Below, one piece after another: positions 27,983-37,382 of a stretch of DNA of 64,000 bases. This stretch comes from Streptacidiphilus sp. P02-A3a. GTDB taxonomy: Bacteria > Actinomycetota > Actinomycetes > Streptomycetales > Streptomycetaceae. The position numbers were made by a program, and so were the translations under genes. The stretch lies in NCBI RefSeq assembly GCF_014084105.1, contig NZ_CP048289.1:6581922-6645921 (forward strand), given 5' to 3'. Numbering within the stretch: position 1 is the stretch's first letter; each line of letters begins with the position of its first letter. The notes under the pieces were generated by a model. The model did not search any database and was not told the origin of the DNA. It worked only from the letters and a program-made list of their open reading frames with translations.

Positions 27983-28828
27983 TCAGCCGAAGTGACCGTG
28001 GACGTAGTCGGCGGTGCGGGGATCGGCCGGTGCCTCGAAGATCTGCGTGGTGGGCCCCGACTCGACGATCCGGCCCGGCTGGTCCTCACCGGCCAGGAAG
28101 AACGCGCAGTGCTGGGAGACCCGGGCGGCCTGCTGCATGTTGTGGGTCACGATGACGATGGTGACCTGCTCGGCCAGTTCGCCGATGGTCTCCTCGATCC
28201 GCCGGGTCGAGGTGGGGTCGAGCGCGGAGCAGGGCTCGTCCATCAGCAGCACGTCCGGGCTGACCGCGAGCGAGCGGGCGATGCACAGCCGCTGCTGCTG
28301 GCCGCCGGACAGCGCGCCGCCGGGCGTGCGCAGGCGGCGCTGCACCTCGTTCCACAGCCCGGCCCGCTTCAGTGAGTTCTCGACCACCTCGTTCTTGTCC
28401 ACGCCCTTGATCCCGGCGAGCTTCAGCCCGCTGGCGACGTTCTCGTAGATGGTCATCGCCGGGAAGGGGTTGGGCTTCTGGAACACCATCCCGATCCGCT
28501 TGCGCACCTCGGCCGGACGCACCCCCGGGTCGTAGATGTCGCCCTCGCCGAGCAGTACCTCGCCCGCGAGCGCGGCGCCGCGGACCATCTCGTGCATCCG
28601 GTTGAGGATCCGCAGATAGGTGGACTTGCCGCAGCCGGAGGGCCCGATCAGGGCCGTCACGCTGCCCGGGGCCATGGTCAGCGAGACCCGGTCGAGCACC
28701 TTGTGGTCGCCGAACCACGCGGAGACCGCCCGGGTCTCCAGCCCGGCCGGGCTGTCCCGGCGGACCGGCGCCCCGGCCTCCCGCGTCAGGTCGAGGTCGA
28801 GCGATGCCGTCTCGTTCAAAGCGCTCAT
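27983..28828 (-). CDS. pstB: Phosphate-type ABC transporter ATP-binding protein PstB
   Basis: 281 residues from the ATG at 28828, with GAGAGGA seven bases upstream; an ATG at 28858 overlaps the previous stop and is a possible alternative. Walker A is GPSGCGKST, the signature LSGGQQQRLCIA and Walker B VLLMDEPCSALDP; FQKPNPFPAMTIYENV is characteristic of PstB. It powers import by the PstC/PstA channel. Unusually it is last in the operon, behind a sortase-like gene. Confidence 0.95.
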   Translation of the reverse strand: MSALNETASLDLDLTREAGAPVRRDSPAGLETRAVSAWFGDHKVLDRVSLTMAPGSVTALIGPSGCGKSTYLRILNRMHEMVRGAALAGEVLLGEGDIYDPGVRPAEVRKRIGMVFQKPNPFPAMTIYENVASGLKLAGIKGVDKNEVVENSLKRAGLWNEVQRRLRTPGGALSGGQQQRLCIARSLAVSPDVLLMDEPCSALDPTSTRRIEETIGELAEQVTIVIVTHNMQQAARVSQHCAFFLAGEDQPGRIVESGPTTQIFEAPADPRTADYVHGHFG

Positions 28829-28857
28829 GTCAGTGTCCTCTCGGGGTGAGTCCGGCA

Positions 28858-29841
28858 TCAGTACAGGTTCGGCAGCAGCAGCGAGACGTTCTCGTACACG
28901 GTCCAGACCAGGGCGAGCACGACCGGGGCGGTGCACAGCGCGGCGCCCCAGCGCGACCAGTGGTAGCCGGCCAGGGAGCCGCCGAACGAGACCAGCAGCA
29001 GCGCCTGGGCCCAGAGCAGCAGCGGGAGCAGCGCCGCCGGGTTGCCGGCCAGCGGCTGTTCCGCCGGGCCGACCGCGGGCCAGGCCGTGGGCGTCGGCTG
29101 CGGAGCGCTCCACAGGTCGGCGCTGACCTGGGTCCACCCGGTCGGATAGCCGGAGCTGTTCCCGGTCTCCAGCAGCAGCCGGTTGGCGGTGGGGTCGGGC
29201 GCCGGGTGCGCGGTGGTGCCGAAGGACTCGACGGTGTACGTCGCGACGCCCTGGCCGGTGGTGACGGTGATCCGGTCGCCGCGGCGCAGTTCCATCAGCC
29301 GGGCGAACGGGCCGCCGTAGCTGACGTTGCGCCCGTAGACCGCGCTCACGCCGTACTGGCCGGGCAGCACGGTGGCGCGCAGGTGCCCGGGACCGTGGGT
29401 GAGGTCCTCGGCGCTGGTGCCCTCGACGACCACCAGGTCGCGCACGCCGATCGCGGGGATGTTCATGATCGCGACCGGCGCGCCCTCGGTGGTCGGTCCG
29501 GTCGGCGCGGTCGCCAGCGAGAGCTCCCCCGCGAAGGTCTTGTACAGCACCGACTGGGCGCGTTGCTCGCTGATCCCGGACAGGCCGTAGAGGTAGACGA
29601 AGAACCCCAGCATCAGGACCGAGAGCAGGGTGACCACCACGCCGATGCGCTGCACCAGGGGCCGCCGCCGGGGCGGCGCGGCCGGGCGGGCCGGGCGCCG
29701 CGGCTCGGGGCCGCGGCGACGGCGGATCCGGCGGCCGGTGGAGTTCCCGGCCCCGGAGCCGGACTCCCGCCCGGGCTCCGGCCCCGACTCGCTCCCGGGC
29801 CGGGTGTGGGTCGCCGATTCGAGGAGCTCTGGCTGCGCCAC
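28858..29841 (-). CDS. Sortase-fold membrane protein lacking the catalytic His and Cys
   Basis: 327 residues. A basic Pro/Arg/Gly-rich cytoplasmic N-terminus (1-62) is followed by a transmembrane helix (about 64-86), a sortase-like beta domain (about 100-240) and two C-terminal hydrophobic helices (about 268-325). VYGRNVSYGGPFARL aligns with the sortase segment in which GHR carries the catalytic histidine; here the histidine position is Arg. LLLETGNSSGY aligns with the TLTTC strand; the catalytic cysteine is Gly. It therefore cannot act as a standard transpeptidase. It lies between the membrane-anchored SBP and pstB genes, in a Pst-type operon, so a structural role with the importer is inferred. 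Confidence 0.75.
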   Translation of the reverse strand: MAQPELLESATHTRPGSESGPEPGRESGSGAGNSTGRRIRRRRGPEPRRPARPAAPPRRRPLVQRIGVVVTLLSVLMLGFFVYLYGLSGISEQRAQSVLYKTFAGELSLATAPTGPTTEGAPVAIMNIPAIGVRDLVVVEGTSAEDLTHGPGHLRATVLPGQYGVSAVYGRNVSYGGPFARLMELRRGDRITVTTGQGVATYTVESFGTTAHPAPDPTANRLLLETGNSSGYPTGWTQVSADLWSAPQPTPTAWPAVGPAEQPLAGNPAALLPLLLWAQALLLVSFGGSLAGYHWSRWGAALCTAPVVLALVWTVYENVSLLLPNLY

Positions 29842-29844
29842 CGG

Positions 29845-31527
29845 TCAGCCCCGCTTCCGGCGACGCTGGACCCACGCACCGACGAACACCGGCGCGCAGA
29901 CCGCGGCCAGGATTTCGAGCACGGTGAGCGCGGCGAGCAGCGACTCCTCGTCCGGCCGTCCGGCGACCATCACCGGCTCGGCGGCGATGGACTGCGGGGA
30001 GCCGCCGGAGCTGTCCGATCCGGCGCCGACCACTTGTCCGGTGTTCGGGTCGAAACTCGCTCGCGCCGAGGCTCCGCCGGTCCCCGTGTTGTTCGCGGAG
30101 GCCGGGTTCGCCGCGTTGGCGTTGCCCGCCCCGGCCGAGCCCGAACCCGAACCGGAACCCGAGCCGGAGCCGGAGCCCGACCCCGAGCCCGACCCGGATC
30201 CACCGGTGGACACCGCCTTGCCGCCGGAGACCGCGCAGTTCAGCGGCGCGCTGACGTAGTCGCAGGGACTGGGCATCGGTGCGCCGGTGATCAGGTGGTT
30301 GACGCCGTTGGAGTACGTCGGGTTGTTGCAGCCCATCAGCTGGGTGAGGTTCGGCGTCGCCACGTGCCCGGGCAGGTGGTCGACCTGCTGGAACCCGCCG
30401 ACGACCAGGTTCTTCGGGAGCGGCGAGTAGCCGAGGTTGCCCGCGCTGTTCTGGGCGCCGCAGAGCACGTAGTTGAGCCAGGTGCTCAGGGTCACGCCCT
30501 TGGCCGTGGTCCAGGCCGGCGGTGGCTGGTTGTTCCGTCCGCCGCCGACGTCGCGCGGGATGATCAGGTAGCTGTAGCTGGACAGCGGATAGGTGCGCGG
30601 GTCACTGGACGTGTAGACGTTGTCGAGGTTCTGCATCAGGAAGTCGACGTCGTTCGGGTTCGAGTCGATCACGGCCGACTGGAGCGCGATCGCGACGTTC
30701 GACGCCGTCGGCAGCGTGTAGTAGCCGGCCGCGTTGAGCATCTTCACCGCGGGCAGGCCGTAGTCGAGCGCGTAGGCGTACTCGTCGTAGCCGATCGCGC
30801 CGTTGCTGATGGACGAGGACAGGAAGTTGGCCAACTGGTCCGAGCCGTCCTTCTGCACCGAGTTGGCGAAGCCGGGGTAGAACTCGGTGGGCCCGCAGGG
30901 GCTGGGGCCGCCGTGCGCGGAGCAGAACTGGTTCCACTGCGACGGGTACTCCTTGGAGAGCCACCGGGTGAACATGTAGCTGGCCCCGGAGCCGTCGGAG
31001 CGGGTGACCACCGTGATGGGCTGGTCGGGCAGTTTGGCTCCGTAGTCGCGGGTGATCCGCGAATCGTCCCAGTTGGTGATCGTGCCGGTGAAGATGTCGG
31101 CGATGGTCTGGCCGGACAACCGCAGGTTCTTCACCTTCTGCCCGCCGACGGTGAGGTTGTAGATGAACGTGGTCCCGCCCGCGACGACCGGGATGTACGA
31201 GTAGTTCCAGGTCGGCGTCTCGAATCCGGCGCCGAACGGGTCGCCCTGGGTGAGGAAGGCGATGTCGGAGCCGGCGAAGTCGTTCTGGTTCTCGATGTAC
31301 TTCTCCCGCCCCTGGGCGGAGCCGTCACCGGTGTAGTTGATGGTGACGCCCTGGGACGCCATGTCCCGGGCCCACTGCTGGATCGCCGGCTGGGCCCAGG
31401 AGGAGCCGTCCCCGTCGAGCGGGACGTAGCTCGTGGCGGAGGCCGAGGTCACCGGGAGGGCGACCAGGGTGATCGCCGCGGCGATGAGGGCGATGAACAG
31501 TCGGAGCCGGAGTCTAAGCGGACTCAT
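29845..31527 (-). CDS. PstS-like substrate-binding protein with C-terminal membrane anchor
   Basis: 560 residues. Signal peptide about 1-31 (no lipobox cysteine). The PstS-type binding domain spans about 35-400 and includes GQTIADIFTGTITNWDD and RSDGSGASYMFTRWL, the ligand-loop signature of phosphate-binding proteins. A Gly/Ser repeat linker (about 432-460) precedes a final hydrophobic helix (about 530-550) and a basic tail, RRRKRG. This gives an anchored rather than lipid-modified binding protein. GGGGAGACGA before the ATG is the ribosome site; the start overlaps the pstA stop by 14 bp. Confidence 0.88.
   Translation of the reverse strand: MSPLRLRLRLFIALIAAAITLVALPVTSASATSYVPLDGDGSSWAQPAIQQWARDMASQGVTINYTGDGSAQGREKYIENQNDFAGSDIAFLTQGDPFGAGFETPTWNYSYIPVVAGGTTFIYNLTVGGQKVKNLRLSGQTIADIFTGTITNWDDSRITRDYGAKLPDQPITVVTRSDGSGASYMFTRWLSKEYPSQWNQFCSAHGGPSPCGPTEFYPGFANSVQKDGSDQLANFLSSSISNGAIGYDEYAYALDYGLPAVKMLNAAGYYTLPTASNVAIALQSAVIDSNPNDVDFLMQNLDNVYTSSDPRTYPLSSYSYLIIPRDVGGGRNNQPPPAWTTAKGVTLSTWLNYVLCGAQNSAGNLGYSPLPKNLVVGGFQQVDHLPGHVATPNLTQLMGCNNPTYSNGVNHLITGAPMPSPCDYVSAPLNCAVSGGKAVSTGGSGSGSGSGSGSGSGSGSGSGSAGAGNANAANPASANNTGTGGASARASFDPNTGQVVGAGSDSSGGSPQSIAAEPVMVAGRPDEESLLAALTVLEILAAVCAPVFVGAWVQRRRKRG
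30137..30201. repeat. Hexanucleotide repeat encoding the (Gly-Ser)n linker
   Basis: About eleven near-identical 6-bp units (forms such as ccgagc, cggagc, ccgaac) encode alternating Ser and Gly between the binding domain and the membrane anchor of the substrate-binding protein. Unit gain or loss would alter linker length in frame. Confidence 0.85.
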
Positions 31528-32764
31528 TCGTCTCCCCTTCCAGGTCGGCGGCGCTGCGGCCGGGACGGTGGCCGACGGGTGCGGCCGCGGCGTGCGCGAG
31601 CCGGTCCCGGGCGACCCGGCGTCGCTGACGCCGGCTCAGCTCCCCCGGTGCCCGGCCGCCGAGCACCCGGGCGACCGTGAAGAGCACGAGGACCAGCGCG
31701 ATCAGTACCAGCGCGGCGCCGAAGGCCCGGACCCGCTGCACGTCGGCCGGTTCGCGCACGGTCTCGTAGATGTAGAGCGGCAGGCTGGTCTGCCAGCCGG
31801 AGAACGGGTTCGCGTTGACGTAGTCGGTGTATCCGGAGGTGAGCAGGACCGGCGCGGTCTCGCCGATGGCCCGCGCCATGCCCAGCACGATCGCCGTGGT
31901 CAGCCCGGACCGGGCGGTCGGCAGCACGACGCTCCACACGGTGCGCCACTGGCTCGCGCCGAGCGCGTAGGAGGCCTCCCGCAGCGTGCCGGGCACCAGC
32001 CGGAGCATCACCTCCGAGGAGCGCGCGACGAAGGGGATCATCATGATGGTGAGCGCCAGTGCCGCCGCGAAACCGCTCTGCCGCAGCCCGAAGGTGAGGA
32101 TGAACAGCGCGAAGACGAACAGCCCGGCGATGATCTCGGGGAGCGAGGTCATCGCCTCGATCAGGGAGCGCACCGGGCGCGCCATCCGGCCGCCGACCTC
32201 CACCAGGAACAGCGCGGCGAGGATCCCGAGCGGGACGGCCGCGGCGGTCGCGATGCCCATCTGCTCCAGCGAGCCGATCAGCGCGTTGAGGATGCCGCCG
32301 TGGCCGAGCGAGGTGAGCGCGGTCGAGTTGAGCGAGTCCTGGGTGAAGAAGTTCAGGTGTCCGAGCGCGGTGTGGCCCTGGTAGGCCGTGTAGGCGACCT
32401 GGTCCACCACCACGAACACGATGAACACGCCGACCGCGGCCATGCACGCCGCGGCCAGCCGGTCGGCCACCGCCCGTGGGCCCCACACCAGCGCGGTCAC
32501 CCCGGCGTAGAGCGCCAGGAACACGAGGAACGCGCTGACCCAGAACCCGAGGGCGCCGCTGGTCGGCAGCAGCCGCTCGTAGACCAGCCAGGTCAGGCCG
32601 AGGGCGCCCAGCCCCGAGCCGAGCAGCGCGCAGGCCCCGTCGAGGGTGACGGCGCGCCGCCTGATGCGCCGCTCGGGCTGCGGCCGCGCCGCGGGCTCGG
32701 CGGTGACCTTCGGCAGCGGCACCGTGGCCTCAAGGGCCGAGGCCGGGATCGTTTGCTCCGTCAT
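31514..32764 (-). CDS. pstA: Phosphate-type ABC transporter permease PstA
   Basis: 416 residues, longer than typical PstA (about 300) because of an N-terminal cytoplasmic extension (1-40), extra helices and a basic C-terminal tail. The permease EAA loop is EASYALGASQWRTVWSVVLP, followed by ARAIGETAPVLLTSGYTDYV, typical of PstA. It forms half of the membrane channel with PstC. An AGGAGG ribosome site precedes the start, 10 bp after the pstC stop. Confidence 0.93.
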   Translation of the reverse strand: MTEQTIPASALEATVPLPKVTAEPAARPQPERRIRRRAVTLDGACALLGSGLGALGLTWLVYERLLPTSGALGFWVSAFLVFLALYAGVTALVWGPRAVADRLAAACMAAVGVFIVFVVVDQVAYTAYQGHTALGHLNFFTQDSLNSTALTSLGHGGILNALIGSLEQMGIATAAAVPLGILAALFLVEVGGRMARPVRSLIEAMTSLPEIIAGLFVFALFILTFGLRQSGFAAALALTIMMIPFVARSSEVMLRLVPGTLREASYALGASQWRTVWSVVLPTARSGLTTAIVLGMARAIGETAPVLLTSGYTDYVNANPFSGWQTSLPLYIYETVREPADVQRVRAFGAALVLIALVLVLFTVARVLGGRAPGELSRRQRRRVARDRLAHAAAAPVGHRPGRSAADLEGETNESA

Positions 32765-32774
32765 GTCGGTCCTC

Positions 32775-33833
32775 CTAGTCGGCCGTCTGGGCGCCGGAGC
32801 GCGTGCGGGTGATGATGACGCCGGCCGCGGCGTTCACGGCCAGGGTGAACGCGAAGAGCACCAGCCCGGCGGCCATCAGCGCGGAGAGCATCTGCGGGGT
32901 GGACTCGGTATAGCGCAGCGCGATCAGAGCCGGGATCGACATGCCGCCGGTCTGTAGCGCGTGCCAGTTGAAGGTCCACACCGGGGAGATGATCAGGGAG
33001 ACCGCGATCGTCTCGCCCATGGCCCGTCCGAAGCCGAGCATCACCGCGCCGATCATGCCGCCGCGGCCGTAGGGCAGGACGACGGTGCGGATCATCGCCC
33101 AGCGGCTGGCGCCGAGCGCGTAGGCCGCCTCCCGCTCGCCCTGCGGCGCCTGCGAGAACACCTCCCGGCAGAGCGAGGTGACGATCGGGATGACCATCAG
33201 CGAGACCACCAGGCCGGCGATGAACGGCGAGGAGGAGAAGGCGATCTTCGTCTGCTGGCCGATGATCCGGAAGGGCGGGAACACCGGTCCGACGTGGTCG
33301 GTCAGCCAGCGGGCGAACCCGAGCGCCTCCGGCTGGAAGAAGAACACGCCCCACAGCGCGTACACGATGCTGGGGATCGCGGCCATCAGGTCGACCAGCG
33401 CGATCAGCGGCCGTTTCAGCGCGGCCGGGGCGTACTCGGAGATGAACAGCGAGGCGACGACCGCGCAGGGCACGGCCACCACCAGCGCGATGACGGCGAT
33501 CAGGATGCCGTTCGGCAGGATGGAGCCGATGCCGAAGCGGCCCTCACCGACCAGCCAGGTGCCGGTGCTGAAGAAGCTCCAACCGGCCTGGCGGTAGGAG
33601 CCCCAGGCGCGGACCACGAGGAAGGTGCCGATCAGCCCGGTGATCGCGAAGACCGCGATCCCGCCGCTGCGCAGCAGCCCCCGGAAGGCCCGGTCGGCCG
33701 CGCTGAGCTGCGCCGTGATGACCCGCGGGACCTCTGGCGGCTCGGTCTCGACCGTCGGGTGCTCGTCGTCCGCTCCGGCGCCGCCGGACGGCACCGGCAG
33801 CCCGAACGCGCCGGTCGGCGTGGTGTCAGCCAT
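32775..33833 (-). CDS. pstC: Phosphate-type ABC transporter permease PstC
   Basis: 352 residues from the ATG at 33833, overlapping the upstream stop by 8 bp. A 55-residue acidic cytoplasmic N-terminus precedes six helices. The EAA loop is EREAAYALGASRWAMIRTVVLP, and GFGRAMGETIAVSLIIS is the second PstC signature. It should pair with PstA and PstB. Substrate is inferred to be phosphate or a related oxyanion only from family membership. Confidence 0.94.
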   Translation of the reverse strand: MADTTPTGAFGLPVPSGGAGADDEHPTVETEPPEVPRVITAQLSAADRAFRGLLRSGGIAVFAITGLIGTFLVVRAWGSYRQAGWSFFSTGTWLVGEGRFGIGSILPNGILIAVIALVVAVPCAVVASLFISEYAPAALKRPLIALVDLMAAIPSIVYALWGVFFFQPEALGFARWLTDHVGPVFPPFRIIGQQTKIAFSSSPFIAGLVVSLMVIPIVTSLCREVFSQAPQGEREAAYALGASRWAMIRTVVLPYGRGGMIGAVMLGFGRAMGETIAVSLIISPVWTFNWHALQTGGMSIPALIALRYTESTPQMLSALMAAGLVLFAFTLAVNAAAGVIITRTRSGAQTAD

Positions 33834-36516
33834 CGGTGCCGCCGGTGCTGCCGCCGGTGCCCTGGGCGGCTCCCCGCTTCCGGCGGCGCGGCAGCCGGAA
33901 CCCGCCGGTGCCGTAGCCGTAGGCCAGCGGTCCGCCGATGCCGAGCAGGGCGCCCAGCGCCAGCGCGGAGACCAGGACGTAGTTGAAGTCGCCGCTGGTG
34001 TCCGCGGCCTTGTCGCCGAGGGCGATCGGGGTCGCCTGGCTCGTCGGCTGGCCACTGGCCGCCGGGCTGGTGGGACCGGCGGCCCGGCCGCCGGTCCCGG
34101 TTCCGGTTCCGGCCCCGCTACCGCTGCCGCCGCCGGTCCCGCTGCCGGAGAGGTCGTTCGCGGGCGCGGCGCCCGAGCCGGGCGAGCTCCCGCCGCCGGT
34201 GGTGGGCGGCTTCTGCCCGGAGACGGTGGTGTCCGGCGCCGTGCTCTTGCACGTCTGCCGCTGCACCGCCTGGGCCGCCGTCATGACCTGCGCCTGCTGG
34301 GCGTCGTCCAGCGCCAGGTAGCCGCCGAAGGACGGGATCTGGCTGAGGCCGACGCCGTAGGTCTGCGAGTTCGCGGTGTCCTGCAGGAAGGTCGAGATCG
34401 CTTCGGCCTTGGCCGAGGGCAGCCCGCAGGTCGGCACCATCGCGTACTGGACCTCGGTCAGCGGGTACGCGCCGGCCGCGGTGTCGGTGAAGTCCTGGTA
34501 CTGGGTGACGCCGTCGGGGTTGGTCTTCATCGCGTTGACGGCCGCGGTCATCGAGTCGACCGTGGGGGCCTCGGCGTTCCCGGCCGGGTTGACCAGTTGC
34601 GCGGTCGGGAACCGGTAGGCCGACGCGGTGCCGGAGTCCAGGATCGCGAACAGCGCGCGCTGCGGGAACTGGTCGGCGCCGTCCTTGGCGTCGATGATGT
34701 TGCCGTGGCAGGTGGTCCACCCGTCCGTGGTGTTGCTGCACGAGGGGTAGAACTGGTCACCGCTCGGGGTCCAGCCGGCCAGCTCGGAGGCGACGTCGTC
34801 CAGGCCGGTCACCGGGTTCCAGGCCACCTGCATGGTGGACAGGAAGGGATTGGTGGTGGAGCCCAGCAGGCTCCGCTTCGGGGAGAAGCCGGGGTCGAGG
34901 ACCTGGAACTGGTCGAGCGGATAGGTCTGCGACACTCCCTGCTCGTAGTACGCGTTGACGTGCATCCCCCACGGGTCCGGCTGGCCTTCCAGGAAGGCGC
35001 GCGCGTCCGGGTCGGCCTCGACCCACCGGGTGAGTTCGTAGGTCATGTCGCTGTTGCCGGCCAGCACGATCGGCAGGAAGTCACCGTTGTTGTCCAGGCC
35101 GTTGGTCTCGGTCTCGAAGTCGGCCTCCGAGTACTCCGGGTTGAGCTGGTAGAACTCGGGGTCGGTGAAGATGCTGACCGGGTTGCCCGAGACCTTCGGG
35201 TCGCACAGGTCCGACTGCGTGCTCTGGTCGGGTTGGCACTGGCCGAACTCCAGCGAGTACGACTCGGTGAGCAGCTTCGCCACCAGCCGCGCGTTGAGCT
35301 TGAGGTCGGTGATCGGTTCCTGGGTGACCTGGTTGTCCACGTAGTAGGCGATGGTGATCGAGGTGGTCACGATCGGCGCGTAGGTGAAGTGTCTCGACGA
35401 TCCCGAGGTCAGCGCGCTGGAGGCGGGATCGGTCACCAGCGCCACGTCCGTGCTCGAACTCAGTGAACTGCCGCCGTCCAGGAAGCCGCTGCGGGCCTCG
35501 TCCTCGTTCACGCCCGAGTCGTAGTTGAAGTCGACCTTGCCCTGCGGGGCGGTGCACCAGCCCGGCTCCCACTGCCCCATGACCCGTTCCAGCATCGGTG
35601 AGCCCTGGGCCGAGAACGCGTAGTCGTTGGAGCCGCACAGCTGCTGCGAGGTCTTCGCGAAGGAGAGCGGGACGACGATGCGGTCGTTCCACATGCACGA
35701 GGTGTAGTCGCCGTACAGGGTCGACCCGTATCCGCCGTTGCCCGGCAGGTCCAGGCTGTGGTCCTCGCAGTTCGTCGGCTGCGCGTAGGTGTTGCCGCCC
35801 CACTGCGGCAGCACCGCGATCGAGCAGGGGTCGTTGCTGTCACAGCCGAGGTTGTTGTTCTGGATCCGCGTCTGGATCTGGATGTCGGTGTAGCCGGTGC
35901 CGCACACCGGGTCCGTGGGCACGTCCGAGCAGTCCGACGCCTGGGTGGTCGCACCGGCCTGGGTGTACGACTCGACGGCGTTGCCCGGCGCGCCCGAGGT
36001 GGAGGCTCCCACCTGGATCTCGTTGCACGCGTCCAGGCTCTGCGGGGCCGCGCCTTTGCACTCGACGACGAAGACCGGGTAGAACTCAAGCGACTGCCGG
36101 AAGCCGTTGGACAGGCCGGTGGCCTGGTCGCCGTTGCCCTCGTAGCCGGAAGGGGTGAAGTTCGACCAGGAGACGTGCACCATCTGGTTGCTCAGGTTGA
36201 CCGTCTGGTCCACCGAGACCACCGGTTCGGCCGAGATCATGCCGCCGAGTTCCTGGTCGGCGTAGTTGTCCCAGGCGGTGTCACTGCCATAGGTACCGGT
36301 GCACCTGGTCCCGCCCTCGCCGGTCGGAACGCAGGTCGTGCCGTCGGTCGCCACCGCGGCGTGCACGGCGGCGGGCACCGCGGCCGGGGCGGCCGCACTC
36401 GCACCGGGCGCCGGGCCGAACCCCAGCAGCGCGGCCACCGCCGCGAGTAAGGCACCGGCGATCCGCAGCCGGGCGCCTGTCCGCCGTCGTGTTCCCGTTC
36501 GGCCCATCATCTCCAC
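33826..36516 (-). CDS. Very large membrane-anchored substrate-binding-like protein
   Basis: 896 residues, more than twice the usual PstS length. A signal peptide (about 10-42) is followed by an N-terminal region of about 300 residues rich in Cys (many CxxxxC-type pairs, for example CEDHSLDLPG and CMWNDR), a diverged PBP-type domain (about 350-760, with FTDPEFYQLNPEYSEADF and LAGNSDMTYELTRWVEADP), a Gly/Ser/Thr/Pro linker and a C-terminal helix (about 845-870) ending PRRRKRG plus a short tail. The first ORF codon is a GTG at 36516; the ATG at 36510 is also possible. Translationally coupled to pstC. Probably a surface receptor or secondary binding protein of the importer; the N-terminal module is not recognised. 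Confidence 0.75.
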   Translation of the reverse strand: MEMMGRTGTRRRTGARLRIAGALLAAVAALLGFGPAPGASAAAPAAVPAAVHAAVATDGTTCVPTGEGGTRCTGTYGSDTAWDNYADQELGGMISAEPVVSVDQTVNLSNQMVHVSWSNFTPSGYEGNGDQATGLSNGFRQSLEFYPVFVVECKGAAPQSLDACNEIQVGASTSGAPGNAVESYTQAGATTQASDCSDVPTDPVCGTGYTDIQIQTRIQNNNLGCDSNDPCSIAVLPQWGGNTYAQPTNCEDHSLDLPGNGGYGSTLYGDYTSCMWNDRIVVPLSFAKTSQQLCGSNDYAFSAQGSPMLERVMGQWEPGWCTAPQGKVDFNYDSGVNEDEARSGFLDGGSSLSSSTDVALVTDPASSALTSGSSRHFTYAPIVTTSITIAYYVDNQVTQEPITDLKLNARLVAKLLTESYSLEFGQCQPDQSTQSDLCDPKVSGNPVSIFTDPEFYQLNPEYSEADFETETNGLDNNGDFLPIVLAGNSDMTYELTRWVEADPDARAFLEGQPDPWGMHVNAYYEQGVSQTYPLDQFQVLDPGFSPKRSLLGSTTNPFLSTMQVAWNPVTGLDDVASELAGWTPSGDQFYPSCSNTTDGWTTCHGNIIDAKDGADQFPQRALFAILDSGTASAYRFPTAQLVNPAGNAEAPTVDSMTAAVNAMKTNPDGVTQYQDFTDTAAGAYPLTEVQYAMVPTCGLPSAKAEAISTFLQDTANSQTYGVGLSQIPSFGGYLALDDAQQAQVMTAAQAVQRQTCKSTAPDTTVSGQKPPTTGGGSSPGSGAAPANDLSGSGTGGGSGSGAGTGTGTGGRAAGPTSPAASGQPTSQATPIALGDKAADTSGDFNYVLVSALALGALLGIGGPLAYGYGTGGFRLPRRRKRGAAQGTGGSTGGTDG

Positions 36517-36579
36517 CGGATCTCCCCTTCACTGCTTTCTTCCTGCCGCCCCCTGTCGTCTCCGCGGGAGCACCGCGCG

Positions 36580-36624
36580 CCGGCGCCGGCCCGGCACAGG
36601 TTCGCTGTGCCGGACCGGCGCCGG
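36580..36624 (-). terminator. 20-bp hairpin between small secreted-protein gene and large SBP gene
   Basis: Arms 36580-36599 and 36605-36624 pair over 20 positions with a single mismatch around the loop GTTCG. It follows the stop of the gene ending at 36660, so readthrough into the large SBP/permease part of the operon should be reduced. Confidence 0.85.
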
Positions 36625-36659
36625 GTCCTGTCCCGGCCCCGGGTACTCGGGTACCGCGC

Positions 36660-37241
36660 TCAGATCACCCAGGTCGCGCTGAACGAGCCGACGTCCTGGC
36701 CGCTCACGAAGGCGCTGGTGCCCAGGGCGCTGTTCAGGTACGCGGCACCGGCCGCGTCGAGCGTCAGCTCGCTGGCCGAGTACGCCTCGGTGGTGCCGGT
36801 GACGCTCCCGATCTGGGTACCGGCCAGGTCCACCAGCGGCACCTCCCCGCCGCTGGTCGCGGTCTCGCCGTCGAACTGGTCGTCACCGAAGTCGAAGAGC
36901 AGGCTGCTGAGCTCGACGGTCTTGCCCTTCAGGTCGAAGCCGCAGACCGCGCCGGAGTACGAGATGGTGCCGGCGTACGTGTTGATGTCCGCATCGCCGC
37001 CGGTCGCCGCGTAGGTCAGGGCCACCTGGCCGTTCGCGTAGCTGATGGAGCTGTAACCACTGGGCAGGAAACCGACGCCGTGCCCGGCCAGCGCCCCGAG
37101 GAAGGAGGCGTTGACGGAGAGGGTGACCGAGCCGCCGCTCACGGTCGCGGCGTTGGCGGTGCCCGTCATCAGGCCGGTCAGCGCTACCGCACTGACAAGG
37201 GCCACCGGCAGCGTGAGGGCACGCTTGGCAGAGATGCGCAT
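36660..37241 (-). CDS. Small secreted beta-rich protein of unknown family
   Basis: 193 residues from the ATG at 37241. A clear signal peptide (MRISAKRALTLPVALVSAVA, cleavage near ANA-ATV) is followed by about 160 residues of alternating hydrophobic and Thr/Ser/Gly strands, with one cysteine. Faint likeness to HtaA-type secreted domains was considered but not convincing. It sits between the free substrate-binding protein and the large anchored one, flanked by long hairpins, and is likely co-regulated with the importer. No enzymatic motif. Confidence 0.65.
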   Translation of the reverse strand: MRISAKRALTLPVALVSAVALTGLMTGTANAATVSGGSVTLSVNASFLGALAGHGVGFLPSGYSSISYANGQVALTYAATGGDADINTYAGTISYSGAVCGFDLKGKTVELSSLLFDFGDDQFDGETATSGGEVPLVDLAGTQIGSVTGTTEAYSASELTLDAAGAAYLNSALGTSAFVSGQDVGSFSATWVI

Positions 37242-37382
37242 GTCGTTCTGCTTCTCCTTGACTGGGAAGTGTTCGTCCACGCCGAGCCGACACGGACGGG
37301 TCGCCCCGGGGTCCGCGATCACACCGGGGGTGCTGCTTGAGGGTCCGCCCGCCGGAAAACCTGTCGCCCCGGGCGTCTGGGA

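Noticed and set aside
28858..29841. Active class E/F sortase
   Set aside because: The aligned catalytic His and Cys positions are Arg and Gly, so only the fold is claimed.
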